From contig JALRLV010000006.1 of assembly GCA_023268715.1 (NCBI GenBank), positions 1-48,532 of the forward strand: a DNA stretch of 48,532 bases, written 5' to 3'. How positions within the stretch are numbered: the first letter of the stretch is position 1; every line of letters begins with the position of its first letter. Below the pieces are notes generated by a model. The model ran no database searches. It saw only the letters and a list, made by a program, of their open reading frames with translations, and was not told the DNA's origin. Origin of the DNA: Candidatus Thalassarchaeaceae archaeon (GTDB lineage: Archaea; Thermoplasmatota; Poseidoniia; Poseidoniales; Thalassarchaeaceae). Below, one piece after another: positions 14,646-22,890 of this stretch. Both the position numbers and the translations under genes were made by a program.

Positions 14646-17444
14646 CTATCGCCTGCGTCCAACAATCATAGCTGCACAAAGCATGGCCAATGTTGCCAAC
14701 ACCAATCCAAATCCAGGAGTATTGTTGTCATCTGCGACGTAATCAGGACCATCTGTATTGTCGGAATCTAATAGGTCACAAATCTCATCGCCATCGACAT
14801 CTGCTGGTATTGATGTTGAATCTAGGCTATCACTTCCGCAGGAGTCTTCTTCGGTATCTAACCATCCATCGCCGTCATCATCCGTATCTGCATTATTTCC
14901 AGTTCCATCAGAATCTGAATCGCTCCATTCCGCGGAGTTAGACGGGAAAGCATCTACATCGTCTCCAAATCCATCTCCATCATCATCAGGGTCTTGTTCA
15001 TCGCACATTCCGTCAGCATCGAGGTCATCTGGAGTTGATAGGGAATCCATTGAATCCGAGCCACAATTATCCTCCACAGAGTCCGGCCAACCATCTCCGT
15101 CATCATCAGTGTCGGCGTTGTCCCCCACTCCGTCCTCGTCCAAATCTTTCGATTCACTGGAATCCACTGGGAATCTATCCTCAGAGTCCTCAACTCCGTC
15201 ATCATCACTATCCGAGTCTAGGGGGTTAGTGCCAGCCGCGATTTCCTCAGAATCCGTGATTCCATCATTATCGTCGTCAGTATCAATACTGTCACAATCA
15301 CCATCTCCATCAGAATCATTTGGTAATGAATTTCCATCTAATGGATCAGAACCACATAATTCTTCGATGGTGTCAGAAGTCCCATCTGCATCATCGTCCT
15401 CGTCAGTAACATCACAATCTCCATCACCATCGAAGTCGGCAGGCACTGAATTTGAGTCCATTGAATCTGACAGGCATATTTCCTCTATTGAATCTGAAAA
15501 TCCGTCATCGTCATCATCGTCATCGGAATTATCTCCAACTCCGTCTCCATCGGAATCTACCCATTCAGTTCCATCCAGGGGCGCCCAATCTTGAGAATCT
15601 AGTACTCCATCTCCGTCGTCATCTGAATCTAAAGTATCACACTCTCCATCGTTGTCTGTATCTTGAGGAGTTGAAATTGCATCCAGTGGATTGCTTCCAC
15701 ACACATCTTCAATGTTGTCTTGATGACCGTCATCATCATCGTCCATATCGGCATTGTTACCGACCCCATCCCCATCAGTGTCCAACCATTCGGCTCGATC
15801 TAACGGCGCCCAATCCACAGAGTCGTCATAGCCATCCCCGTCGTCATCTTGGTCGGCATTGTTTCCTACACCATCACCGTCGGTGTCTTCCCACTCATTC
15901 GGATCTAGCGGGAATGCATCCTCTGAATTTATCACTCCATCGCCATCATCATCGATATCTAGTGCGTCACAAGTTCCGTCACCATCGGAATCAATTGGAA
16001 TGCTTAATGAATCAACTGGGTCAGAGCCACAATCTTGCTCAATTTGGTCATTGTAGCCATCTCCATCATCGTCATCATCAGCATTATTTCCAACACCATC
16101 ATTGTCTGTGTCAGTATCTTCACTAGGGTCTAACGGGAAGTCGTCACTATCGTCATTGACTCCATCGCCGTCATCATCGGTATCCGCGTTGTCTCCGATT
16201 CCGTCTCCGTCAGTATCAGTATCCTCGGTGGGGTCTAGTGGGAAGTCGTCGGTATCGTCGTTCACTCCATCTCCATCATCATCTAAATCTAAAGTGTCGC
16301 ATTCTCCATCACTATCGGTGTCTGTTGGAATGCTGCTTGAATCAAGAGGATCAGAGCCACAATCATTCTCGATCGAGTCGCTGTATGTGTCGTCGTCGTC
16401 ATCATCATCTGCATTGTTACCAGTGCCATCTCCATCCGTATCGGTTGTCTCAGATGGGTCTAGAGGGAAATCATCGGCGGAATCATCGACTCCATCATTA
16501 TCATCATCTGCATCAGCATTGTCTCCTATTCCATCTCCGTCGTTATCCGCCCATTCGCTGGCATCCAGAGGGAATGCGTCGTTTACATCGAGATAACCAT
16601 CATTATCATCATCATCATCTTCAACAAGAGTTGTGGTAGTATTGCTACCTCCTGAATTGGAGAATGTAACATTATCGATATACAGAGATTCGCTAGCACT
16701 ATTTGATGAAAATTCTACCTCCAATGAACCCGTAGCTCCACCTAACCCCATTGTCTCAGTAGTCCAAGTGTCGAGATATGATGAGAAATCCGAATCGATA
16801 TCGTAGCCAGAGGTATTCAAGATATCTGTAGATGTACTAGAGGTAACCCAGCGAATAATCAGATAATCCACAGGGGTCGAGGTTTCATAACCAGTATTTT
16901 GCAGAAATATGTCCAAACTGACGCTATCTGCGGTTACTTGGTCAAGAGCAAGTGTTGTTATCCCATCGACATCAGACATTTGGTAACCTTGGTTTCCGTC
17001 GCTAAAATTACCCACAGTTCCTGTATAATTTACCGTACCGAAATAATCGCCATCTGTTAGTCCGACCCCTCCGTTCGACTCATAATAAAGTGTGAATCCC
17101 ATTTCACTGCCAGTGGTTTGATTGTGTGCAACGTGTGGTTCGTTAGCGTTGTTCCATAGGTAACGGTCAGTCAACTGATTTCCTGTATCAGTATACTTGA
17201 CGCTGGAAATTGTAAAGGGTTCTTCAAAGGAAGTGTATGCTACGACACCTCCCCCTCCGGGGCAACTGATTGTGTCAGGCATTCCATCCCCGTCGGTATC
17301 GGTGTCCGCACAGGGGTCATTAGGGAAATCATCAGCAGAATCATTGACACCATCTCCGTCAGAATCAGTTGCCATTACGGTTGGAACCCATGTAACCATG
17401 AGTAGGGCAATCAGTAGTACAAGTGGCTTAGCGGTGCTAGACAT
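14646..17444 (-). CDS. Secreted thrombospondin type 3 repeat protein with jelly-roll-like domain and PGF-CTERM-like anchor (932 aa)
   Basis: The signal peptide is MSSTAKPLVLLIALLMVTWV with a likely cut after VMA. A first calcium-loop unit (TDSDGDGVNDSADDFPNDP) is followed by a beta-sandwich domain of about 220 residues (AYTSFEEPFTISSVKYTDTG ... SLYIDNVTFS) that looks like a carbohydrate-binding jelly roll. About 600 residues of thrombospondin type 3 repeats follow, in two flavours: cysteine-containing units and DDFPLDPxExxDTDGDGxGDNAD units. The tail NTPGFGLVLATLAMLCAAMI plus GRRR is a PGF-CTERM-like signal. The frame is open to a start at 17546, but the ATG at 17444 begins the signal peptide and is about 30 bases from a TATA box. 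It is divergent from glyA and probably cotranscribed with the next surface protein. Confidence 0.9.
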   Translation of the reverse strand: MSSTAKPLVLLIALLMVTWVPTVMATDSDGDGVNDSADDFPNDPCADTDTDGDGMPDTISCPGGGGVVAYTSFEEPFTISSVKYTDTGNQLTDRYLWNNANEPHVAHNQTTGSEMGFTLYYESNGGVGLTDGDYFGTVNYTGTVGNFSDGNQGYQMSDVDGITTLALDQVTADSVSLDIFLQNTGYETSTPVDYLIIRWVTSSTSTDILNTSGYDIDSDFSSYLDTWTTETMGLGGATGSLEVEFSSNSASESLYIDNVTFSNSGGSNTTTTLVEDDDDDNDGYLDVNDAFPLDASEWADNDGDGIGDNADADDDNDGVDDSADDFPLDPSETTDTDGDGTGNNADDDDDDDTYSDSIENDCGSDPLDSSSIPTDTDSDGECDTLDLDDDGDGVNDDTDDFPLDPTEDTDTDGDGIGDNADTDDDGDGVNDDSDDFPLDPSEDTDTDNDGVGNNADDDDDGDGYNDQIEQDCGSDPVDSLSIPIDSDGDGTCDALDIDDDGDGVINSEDAFPLDPNEWEDTDGDGVGNNADQDDDGDGYDDSVDWAPLDRAEWLDTDGDGVGNNADMDDDDDGHQDNIEDVCGSNPLDAISTPQDTDNDGECDTLDSDDDGDGVLDSQDWAPLDGTEWVDSDGDGVGDNSDDDDDDDGFSDSIEEICLSDSMDSNSVPADFDGDGDCDVTDEDDDADGTSDTIEELCGSDPLDGNSLPNDSDGDGDCDSIDTDDDNDGITDSEEIAAGTNPLDSDSDDDGVEDSEDRFPVDSSESKDLDEDGVGDNADTDDDGDGWPDSVEDNCGSDSMDSLSTPDDLDADGMCDEQDPDDDGDGFGDDVDAFPSNSAEWSDSDSDGTGNNADTDDDGDGWLDTEEDSCGSDSLDSTSIPADVDGDEICDLLDSDNTDGPDYVADDNNTPGFGLVLATLAMLCAAMIVGRRR
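14790..16620 (-). repeat. Degenerate tandem repeats encoding thrombospondin type 3 units (gene 2)
   Basis: The repeats have the same nature as those in the downstream paralogue. The two blocks lie about 0.7 kb apart in the same orientation and share many short identical stretches, so unequal recombination between or within them could change repeat number. Confidence 0.85.
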
Positions 17445-17470
17445 GAGTTTGCGAGTGCGACTGCGATTGA

Positions 17471-17478
17471 AATATATG
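17471..17478 (-). promoter_or_regulatory. TATA box of the surface-protein operon
   Basis: The minus-strand sequence CATATATT is centred about 30 bases before the ATG at 17444, predicting a nearly leaderless transcript for the two repeat-protein genes. Confidence 0.55.
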
Positions 17479-17551
17479 ACTACGGAATAATCTTGTTTTT
17501 TAGAGCAATCTTCACCGTTACACTCTTTGACCGAATCTTCAACCATTGCAC

Positions 17552-18832
17552 ATGAATCCTGCAGAACAGGTAGATGCGGTTATGCAAGCGAGCGCGGCTT
17601 CAGGTCGGCATTATCGTAGTTCCATCCCGATGATTGCTAGTGAAAATATCCTATCACCGTTGGTCGCAAAAGCCATTCAAGGTGATCTTCATGGCCGCTA
17701 TGCAGAGGGTTTACCAGGTAAACGGTACTATCAGGGCTGTGACGATTTCGACACTATCGAAAGCATCGGAATTGAATCTGCAAAGCGAGTTTTCAATTGC
17801 CAATTTGCCAACATTCAATCGACTTCCGGAACTGTATCTAACCTAGGGGTTTTGAAGGCCTTAACAAAGCCTGGCGAAACAATTACCGCAGTTTCGACTG
17901 CTGATGGAGGCCACATATCACACCACCCTATGGGTGCTGTCGGCATGCGTGGTCTGAATCTTGTCACTTATCCATGGGACGAGGAAAGGATGGAGCCGGA
18001 TGTTGAGGCGGCTTCGAAGTTGATTCGTACTGAACAACCCGAATTATGTTTATTCGGCCAATCGGTAATTCTGTTCCCAATTCCCCTGCAAGAACTAGCA
18101 GATGTAGCTCACGAGGTTGGGGCCCGTGTGATGTATGACGGCGCGCATGTGTTGGGCCTGATAGCAGGAGGGGAATTTCAAGATCCACTCCGAGAAGGCG
18201 CCGATGTAATGACTGGGTCTAGCCACAAGACTTTCCCTGGACCTCAGGGTGGTTTTGTCTTAAGTGACTCAGACGATGAATTATTACAAAAGAAGCTCAA
18301 TAACGCAATATTTCCCGGTGTCTGTTCGTCATATCACCTTCATCATGTAGCGGGAAAAGTGGTGGCAATGGCTGAGTTTGAAGCTTATGGCAAACAGTAC
18401 GCTAAGGACATCGTATCGAACGCCAGAGCGTTAGGTTCCGCCTTGTCCTCAGAGGGCTTTGATGTGATAGCGGAGGAACGCAATTTCACCGCAAGCCATC
18501 AAATATTAACTCGTCATGGTGGACCCGATTCAGGCGCTGGAAAGAGAGCCGCACAGAGGTTAGAAGACTGTGGAATCATTACCAATATGAACATGCTTCC
18601 AGGCGACACTAAAGCAATGTCTGGGCCTAGCGGCTTGAGGCTTGGCACACCCGAGTTAACTCGTATCGGAATGGGTGTCGATGAGATGCAAGACGTTGCC
18701 AAATTCTTTGCCCGGTCTTTGTTGTCAGAGGAAAATCCAGAAACCGTAAAATCTGATATTGCTCTATTTAAATCCGAATTTCAAACAGTCAAATATGCAA
18801 TTCAAGAAGGCCCTGCATATCCCGAGATATAA
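17552..18832 (+). CDS. glyA: Serine hydroxymethyltransferase
   Basis: GlyA interconverts serine and glycine, transferring one carbon to the folate-type carrier. The pyridoxal-phosphate lysine is K226 in TGSSHKTFPGPQGG; other marks are MIASENILSP, RYAEGLPGKRYYQGCDDFD, STSGTVSN and MYDGAHVLGL. Length is 426 aa, as usual. The frame can start two codons earlier at a TTG (17546), but the ATG at 17552 is normal. It complements gcvT and gcvPA/PB in this window and supplies glycine for the purine route (purD). The upstream region of about 100 bases is shared with the divergent surface-protein operon. Confidence 0.96.
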   Translation: MNPAEQVDAVMQASAASGRHYRSSIPMIASENILSPLVAKAIQGDLHGRYAEGLPGKRYYQGCDDFDTIESIGIESAKRVFNCQFANIQSTSGTVSNLGVLKALTKPGETITAVSTADGGHISHHPMGAVGMRGLNLVTYPWDEERMEPDVEAASKLIRTEQPELCLFGQSVILFPIPLQELADVAHEVGARVMYDGAHVLGLIAGGEFQDPLREGADVMTGSSHKTFPGPQGGFVLSDSDDELLQKKLNNAIFPGVCSSYHLHHVAGKVVAMAEFEAYGKQYAKDIVSNARALGSALSSEGFDVIAEERNFTASHQILTRHGGPDSGAGKRAAQRLEDCGIITNMNMLPGDTKAMSGPSGLRLGTPELTRIGMGVDEMQDVAKFFARSLLSEENPETVKSDIALFKSEFQTVKYAIQEGPAYPEI

Positions 18833-18852
18833 TGCAGACATCATTTGGTTAG

Positions 18853-18859
18853 TATTTAT
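18853..18859 (+). promoter_or_regulatory. TATA box of the M60 lipoprotein gene
   Basis: The sequence TATTTAT is centred 30 bases before the ATG at 18886, predicting an almost leaderless transcript. Confidence 0.5.
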
Positions 18860-18861
18860 CA

Positions 18862-18880
18862 CGACCACCATAGGTGGTCG
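18862..18880. promoter_or_regulatory. Perfect inverted repeat between TATA box and start codon, candidate operator
   Basis: CGACCACC-ATA-GGTGGTCG is an 8-base perfect inverted repeat with a 3-base spacer. It fills the space between the TATA box and the predicted transcription start of the giant lipoprotein gene. A dimeric repressor bound there would block polymerase recruitment. As the region is probably not transcribed, an RNA hairpin is less likely. Confidence 0.55.
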
Positions 18881-18885
18881 AAAAT

Positions 18886-21800
18886 ATGGTAGCAAAGCCC
18901 GAGACGGCTGTCCTCCTCACTCTGCTGATGCTATCTTCTGGATGTTTGGGACTTTTCGAGGATACCTCTGTTGAACCTGAGGTGATTGATTGTGAGATGC
19001 AACCCAACCATCCAGATTGTATTGACGAACAGATAACCGAAGATGATTGTTGGCTGGATCAAGTCTTCACAGGTACCGAATGTCGTCAAATGCAAAAGCC
19101 CGAAGGCCTGTCTTATGGTTTGAGCACGGTGTCCCTGATTATTGGAGAAGAAATGCAATCATTAACTCCCTCATTTACAGGAGATGGCCCTCAATTTTGG
19201 GTAATTAATCCGAGCCTCCCCTCAGGAATCATATTCGACAGAGATAGTGGAGTGATTTCAGGCACTCCTGATGAGGTAAGCCAATCAGTTCGATACACAA
19301 TTATCGGGTCAAATGCTATGGGTTCAACAAATGTCTGGATTGACCTAGAGGTGATTATGATACCACCTTCTTCTATTCTTTATCTTGAAAATACTCTTGT
19401 TTGTGAGTTAAACAATCCTTGCGGTTTTACTGCCCCAACTAATGAAGGAGGAACAATTGAAGAGTGGTCTGTAAGTCCACAACTGCCCATTGGTTTCTCT
19501 ATTTTCGCTGATGGTTCTGTTTCTGGAATTCCTAGTAATTTCGGGGATTCTAACCATACAATAAGTGCCTCAAACAGAGCAGGTTCAGTTGAAACCACAA
19601 TACGAATCATCGTAATACATGAAGCCCCAATGGGGTTGGGATATGGAAGCAACAATTTGCAGTTTAGTATCGGTGATGTGGTTCAGGTAGTCCCTTCTAC
19701 TACCGGTGGAGAAATCACCTCATGGTCTATCGAGCCACCATTGCCTCAAGGTCTCGATTTATTGCAAATTGATGGTTCAATTCGCGGCTCGCCTACAGAG
19801 GTTCAGAGCCTCACAATGCATCGTATAACTGCTGCAAACTCAGGTGGTTCAATTTCAGTCGATGTTCTAATTAGTGTAGCAGACATTCCTGTAACAAACC
19901 TACTTTACAATCCTTGGGAACATGACCTAAGAATCGGAGAACAGATATCGATTACACCCTCATATGTCGGCGGAACACCCGACTCTTGGCAAATTTCTCA
20001 CAGTTTACCTTCAGGCTTCCAATTCAATTCTGCTGATGGTACAATTTACGGTATTGCGACTGATGTACAAAACTCTTGGGAAACTTGGACAATCTGGGCA
20101 AATAACACTGGAGGGTCGACTTCTACAATCTTCAGAATAAAAGTTACAAGCATGGCTCCCGATCTAATTTCATGGGACTTCACTGAATATATTCTCGAAG
20201 CGAATCAGAGTACATTTATTCAGGTGAACAATGATGGTCCAGGAATAGATACTTGGGAAATCGAGCCACAACTTCCAAGCGGCTTATCTATTCTCGACAA
20301 TGGTAGTATTTCCGGTACTCCTACACACAACACAGATTGGGTAGAATATACAATTTGGGCGAATAACTCGGGGGGCTCAGTTGGTCTCCTTCTTTGGATT
20401 GTGGTTCATGATTTACGAGCTGATCAAGAAGAACTCTTACGCGGTATGGGGGAAACCAATTGGGGCGGTTGGCCATCTCCAATTCTACCGATTGGAGAGT
20501 GGTCTTTCCCTGTTGGCTTTGCAGAGGGTGGCTATACAGATAGTATTCCAGTAATCTCTGCCAGCCATGTTGGCAGAGGCAAGATGCTTGGATATGGTCA
20601 CGAAAGTTGGGTCGATGGCGGTGGCACCGAAGAGACAGAATTTTCTCTTCGTGCGGTAGAATGGGTATGTGGTGAAAATGCAAACGTTGGGCTTGCTTAT
20701 GGTGCTGGATTCGACGACTTTGAAGACGAGTTGCAGGCCCAAGGGCACACAGTACATCTCTCTGTAACGCCTGCAGATCTTTCTGGAATTGATTGTCTAT
20801 TGGATGAATTTTGGAATGGGCACGACAATCAAGACAATCTGAATTTAATCAATTTCGTGCTTGCGGGAGGTGGGTTGATTATGGGGGGTCATGCTTGGTA
20901 TTGGTCATACTCAAATTCAGATGTAGCCCACAATTATCCCGGTAACAAGATTGCAAAAACCACCGGGCTTTTCGTATCCCAAGCATGGGGCTACAACACT
21001 GTAAATCTAGCCGAAATCCCTCACTTATTGACAAGACCACAATCCGCAATTCAGGCAATTTTTGATGATCGAATAAATAACCAAAAACTATCCCTCGCGG
21101 ATGCTTCAATCGCAGATTCTACGCTCTCGATTTGCACTGGAGTCGTGAGTTTGGATTTCCATGATTTCTGGTCTCCACTTCGTGACACTGTCAACGCAAC
21201 AGGATGGACAGTAATCGAATATGGAACTCTATGGCAGAATGTAGGGCATGACATGGGAGATGACCCAGTTGCCGACACTTTACTCAGGGTCGAGGCTGCG
21301 CTAACACAAGGCCTTCCAGCAAACGAATTACCAGCTCACCCTAGCCATGTGGAATTTCCTGGCGAGGTGCCTACAAATGCCACTAGAGTGTCAACCACTG
21401 TTTCGGTTGATGGTAACCAAAGTGGCCTTCCGAGTAACTTTGGTTATGCGGGTGCTAGAGCTCATGTTAGGATGAGCACTGGACTATATGCTGCACCAGG
21501 AGAAGTTGTGACAGTAACCCTTCCTTCGGAAATAGTCGACTCAGGAACCTACGTCTTGGTTGGTGCTCATAGTGACAGGTTGTGGTCAAAAACCCAGTTA
21601 CATCGACATCCAGAAATTGTTAGATGGTGGTATGTTGATAATGTTAGCATGGAGGTTGGGAATGCCTTCGGGGGACCAATTTACATTGCAATAGAACCGG
21701 GTTCAACGTTGGGCGTTTTCCAAGTTAATTTCTCAAATGCGGTAGAGGCTCCGATGTTTGTTCTTGGAGAGACTTCCGACTTTGAATGGATATATTCGCA

Positions 21801-22887
21801 AAGCGATAATCCCGCTCCTTGGGCCGAATTGGTTTCGGATAATTTCATTATGACAGTACCAAGCCATGAAATTCGGGATTTATCCAATCCAACAGATCTT
21901 ATGGACTGGTGGGATATTGCTCTAGAAATGGAGCATGAATTGTATGGTTACTTACCTTGGCCAAGAGTAGAGCGTGCGGTCTTTGATGCTCAGATATCAG
22001 CAGGTTGGATGCATTCTGGATATCCATTCATGGCTCATGATTTGAGCGTGGCAGGAGTAGTCAATCTGTCCTATATGTCAGAGAATGGAGATTGGGGGAT
22101 GTTCCACGAATTAGGACACAACCATCAATGGATGCCTTCAACCCTTCCGGGGACAACAGAAACTGGGTGCAACTTTGCTAGTGTCTATCTGATGGAAGAT
22201 TTGGTTGGAATAGAGGGCCACAACGCAGTTGACCCTGCTCAAAGAGCGAATCGTATGAGGGGCTATTTTGATGATGGCTCTAATATAGCCAATTGGTCCG
22301 TTTGGACTGCCTTGGATACCTATTTGATAATCAAAGAAGAGTGGGGTTGGGATCCGATAACTCAAGCCTTAACGGTATATTACACATTACCTGCGGCAGA
22401 GGTTCCAACAACTGGTGATGAAGAATTCAATGCCTGGGTTTTACATCTTTCAAATGCGACAGGGTTCAATTTAGCACCTTATCATGACGCGTGGGGATTC
22501 CCACTAACACAGAATACACACGATTCTCTTTCTCATTTGCCAATCTGGGTTGAAGATCCGTTACGAGGAGAATATTTCACCTATCAAGCGATACTTAGAA
22601 ATCTAGGGGTGAATAATACGACATCCAGCAGTTCAACATTTAGTTGGGAAACTTACGATAATGGAACGAATACCTCACTAACAATTTACTACGGGCCAAT
22701 GGATATGGGCAACCAATCTTGGGTTTGGGCCAATAGTGCACCCTTAGGTGACTCAGCAGTTGGTTGGTCAGATTACGAAATTACAGGTCTATCTAGTAAT
22801 TCGACGTACTACGCCAGAGTCAAGGCTTCGAATGAAAATGGGAACACATGGTTCGGGCCAGTAAATTGGACTACATCCGCTAATTGA
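18886..22887 (+). CDS. Giant surface lipoprotein with five Ig-like repeats and M60-family metallopeptidase domain (1333 aa)
   Basis: The N terminus carries a lipoprotein signal (LLTLLMLSSGCLG, lipobox LSSGC). Five putative-Ig (He_PIG-like) repeats follow, each with W-x-I/V-x-P-x-LP-x-G-x-x-x-x-x-x-G-x-I-x-G-x-P, over about residues 70-500. Next is an alpha/beta region (about 510-720) with GGGLIMGGHAWYWSY and YPGNKIAKTTG, as in the domain that precedes M60 in animal TCAF/FAM115 proteins. Then comes a peptidase M60 domain: HELGHNHQW with zinc histidines H1074 and H1078, and a following glutamate in GTTETGCNFASVYLME. A fibronectin-III-like domain ends the protein (about 1245-1333). M60 enzymes cut glycosylated or mucin-like proteins, so a role in degrading glycoprotein is likely. 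The ATG at 18886 is chosen over GTG 18874 from TATA spacing. Confidence 0.88.
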   Translation: MVAKPETAVLLTLLMLSSGCLGLFEDTSVEPEVIDCEMQPNHPDCIDEQITEDDCWLDQVFTGTECRQMQKPEGLSYGLSTVSLIIGEEMQSLTPSFTGDGPQFWVINPSLPSGIIFDRDSGVISGTPDEVSQSVRYTIIGSNAMGSTNVWIDLEVIMIPPSSILYLENTLVCELNNPCGFTAPTNEGGTIEEWSVSPQLPIGFSIFADGSVSGIPSNFGDSNHTISASNRAGSVETTIRIIVIHEAPMGLGYGSNNLQFSIGDVVQVVPSTTGGEITSWSIEPPLPQGLDLLQIDGSIRGSPTEVQSLTMHRITAANSGGSISVDVLISVADIPVTNLLYNPWEHDLRIGEQISITPSYVGGTPDSWQISHSLPSGFQFNSADGTIYGIATDVQNSWETWTIWANNTGGSTSTIFRIKVTSMAPDLISWDFTEYILEANQSTFIQVNNDGPGIDTWEIEPQLPSGLSILDNGSISGTPTHNTDWVEYTIWANNSGGSVGLLLWIVVHDLRADQEELLRGMGETNWGGWPSPILPIGEWSFPVGFAEGGYTDSIPVISASHVGRGKMLGYGHESWVDGGGTEETEFSLRAVEWVCGENANVGLAYGAGFDDFEDELQAQGHTVHLSVTPADLSGIDCLLDEFWNGHDNQDNLNLINFVLAGGGLIMGGHAWYWSYSNSDVAHNYPGNKIAKTTGLFVSQAWGYNTVNLAEIPHLLTRPQSAIQAIFDDRINNQKLSLADASIADSTLSICTGVVSLDFHDFWSPLRDTVNATGWTVIEYGTLWQNVGHDMGDDPVADTLLRVEAALTQGLPANELPAHPSHVEFPGEVPTNATRVSTTVSVDGNQSGLPSNFGYAGARAHVRMSTGLYAAPGEVVTVTLPSEIVDSGTYVLVGAHSDRLWSKTQLHRHPEIVRWWYVDNVSMEVGNAFGGPIYIAIEPGSTLGVFQVNFSNAVEAPMFVLGETSDFEWIYSQSDNPAPWAELVSDNFIMTVPSHEIRDLSNPTDLMDWWDIALEMEHELYGYLPWPRVERAVFDAQISAGWMHSGYPFMAHDLSVAGVVNLSYMSENGDWGMFHELGHNHQWMPSTLPGTTETGCNFASVYLMEDLVGIEGHNAVDPAQRANRMRGYFDDGSNIANWSVWTALDTYLIIKEEWGWDPITQALTVYYTLPAAEVPTTGDEEFNAWVLHLSNATGFNLAPYHDAWGFPLTQNTHDSLSHLPIWVEDPLRGEYFTYQAILRNLGVNNTTSSSSTFSWETYDNGTNTSLTIYYGPMDMGNQSWVWANSAPLGDSAVGWSDYEITGLSSNSTYYARVKASNENGNTWFGPVNWTTSAN

Positions 22888-22890
22888 AAA

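Noticed and set aside
14758-15594. Long plus-strand frame rich in Ser/Pro (278 codons) with several similar ones at 12164-12703, 15452-16126 and 16102-16596
   Set aside because: These are antisense to the Asp/Gly repeat coding sequence; GAT/GGA codons read backwards give TCA/TCC. They have no start signals or export motifs of their own.
12030-16620. Regularly spaced short repeats resembling a CRISPR array
   Set aside because: The repeats are degenerate, run in codon phase and encode calcium loops; there are no constant repeats with unique spacers and no cas genes.
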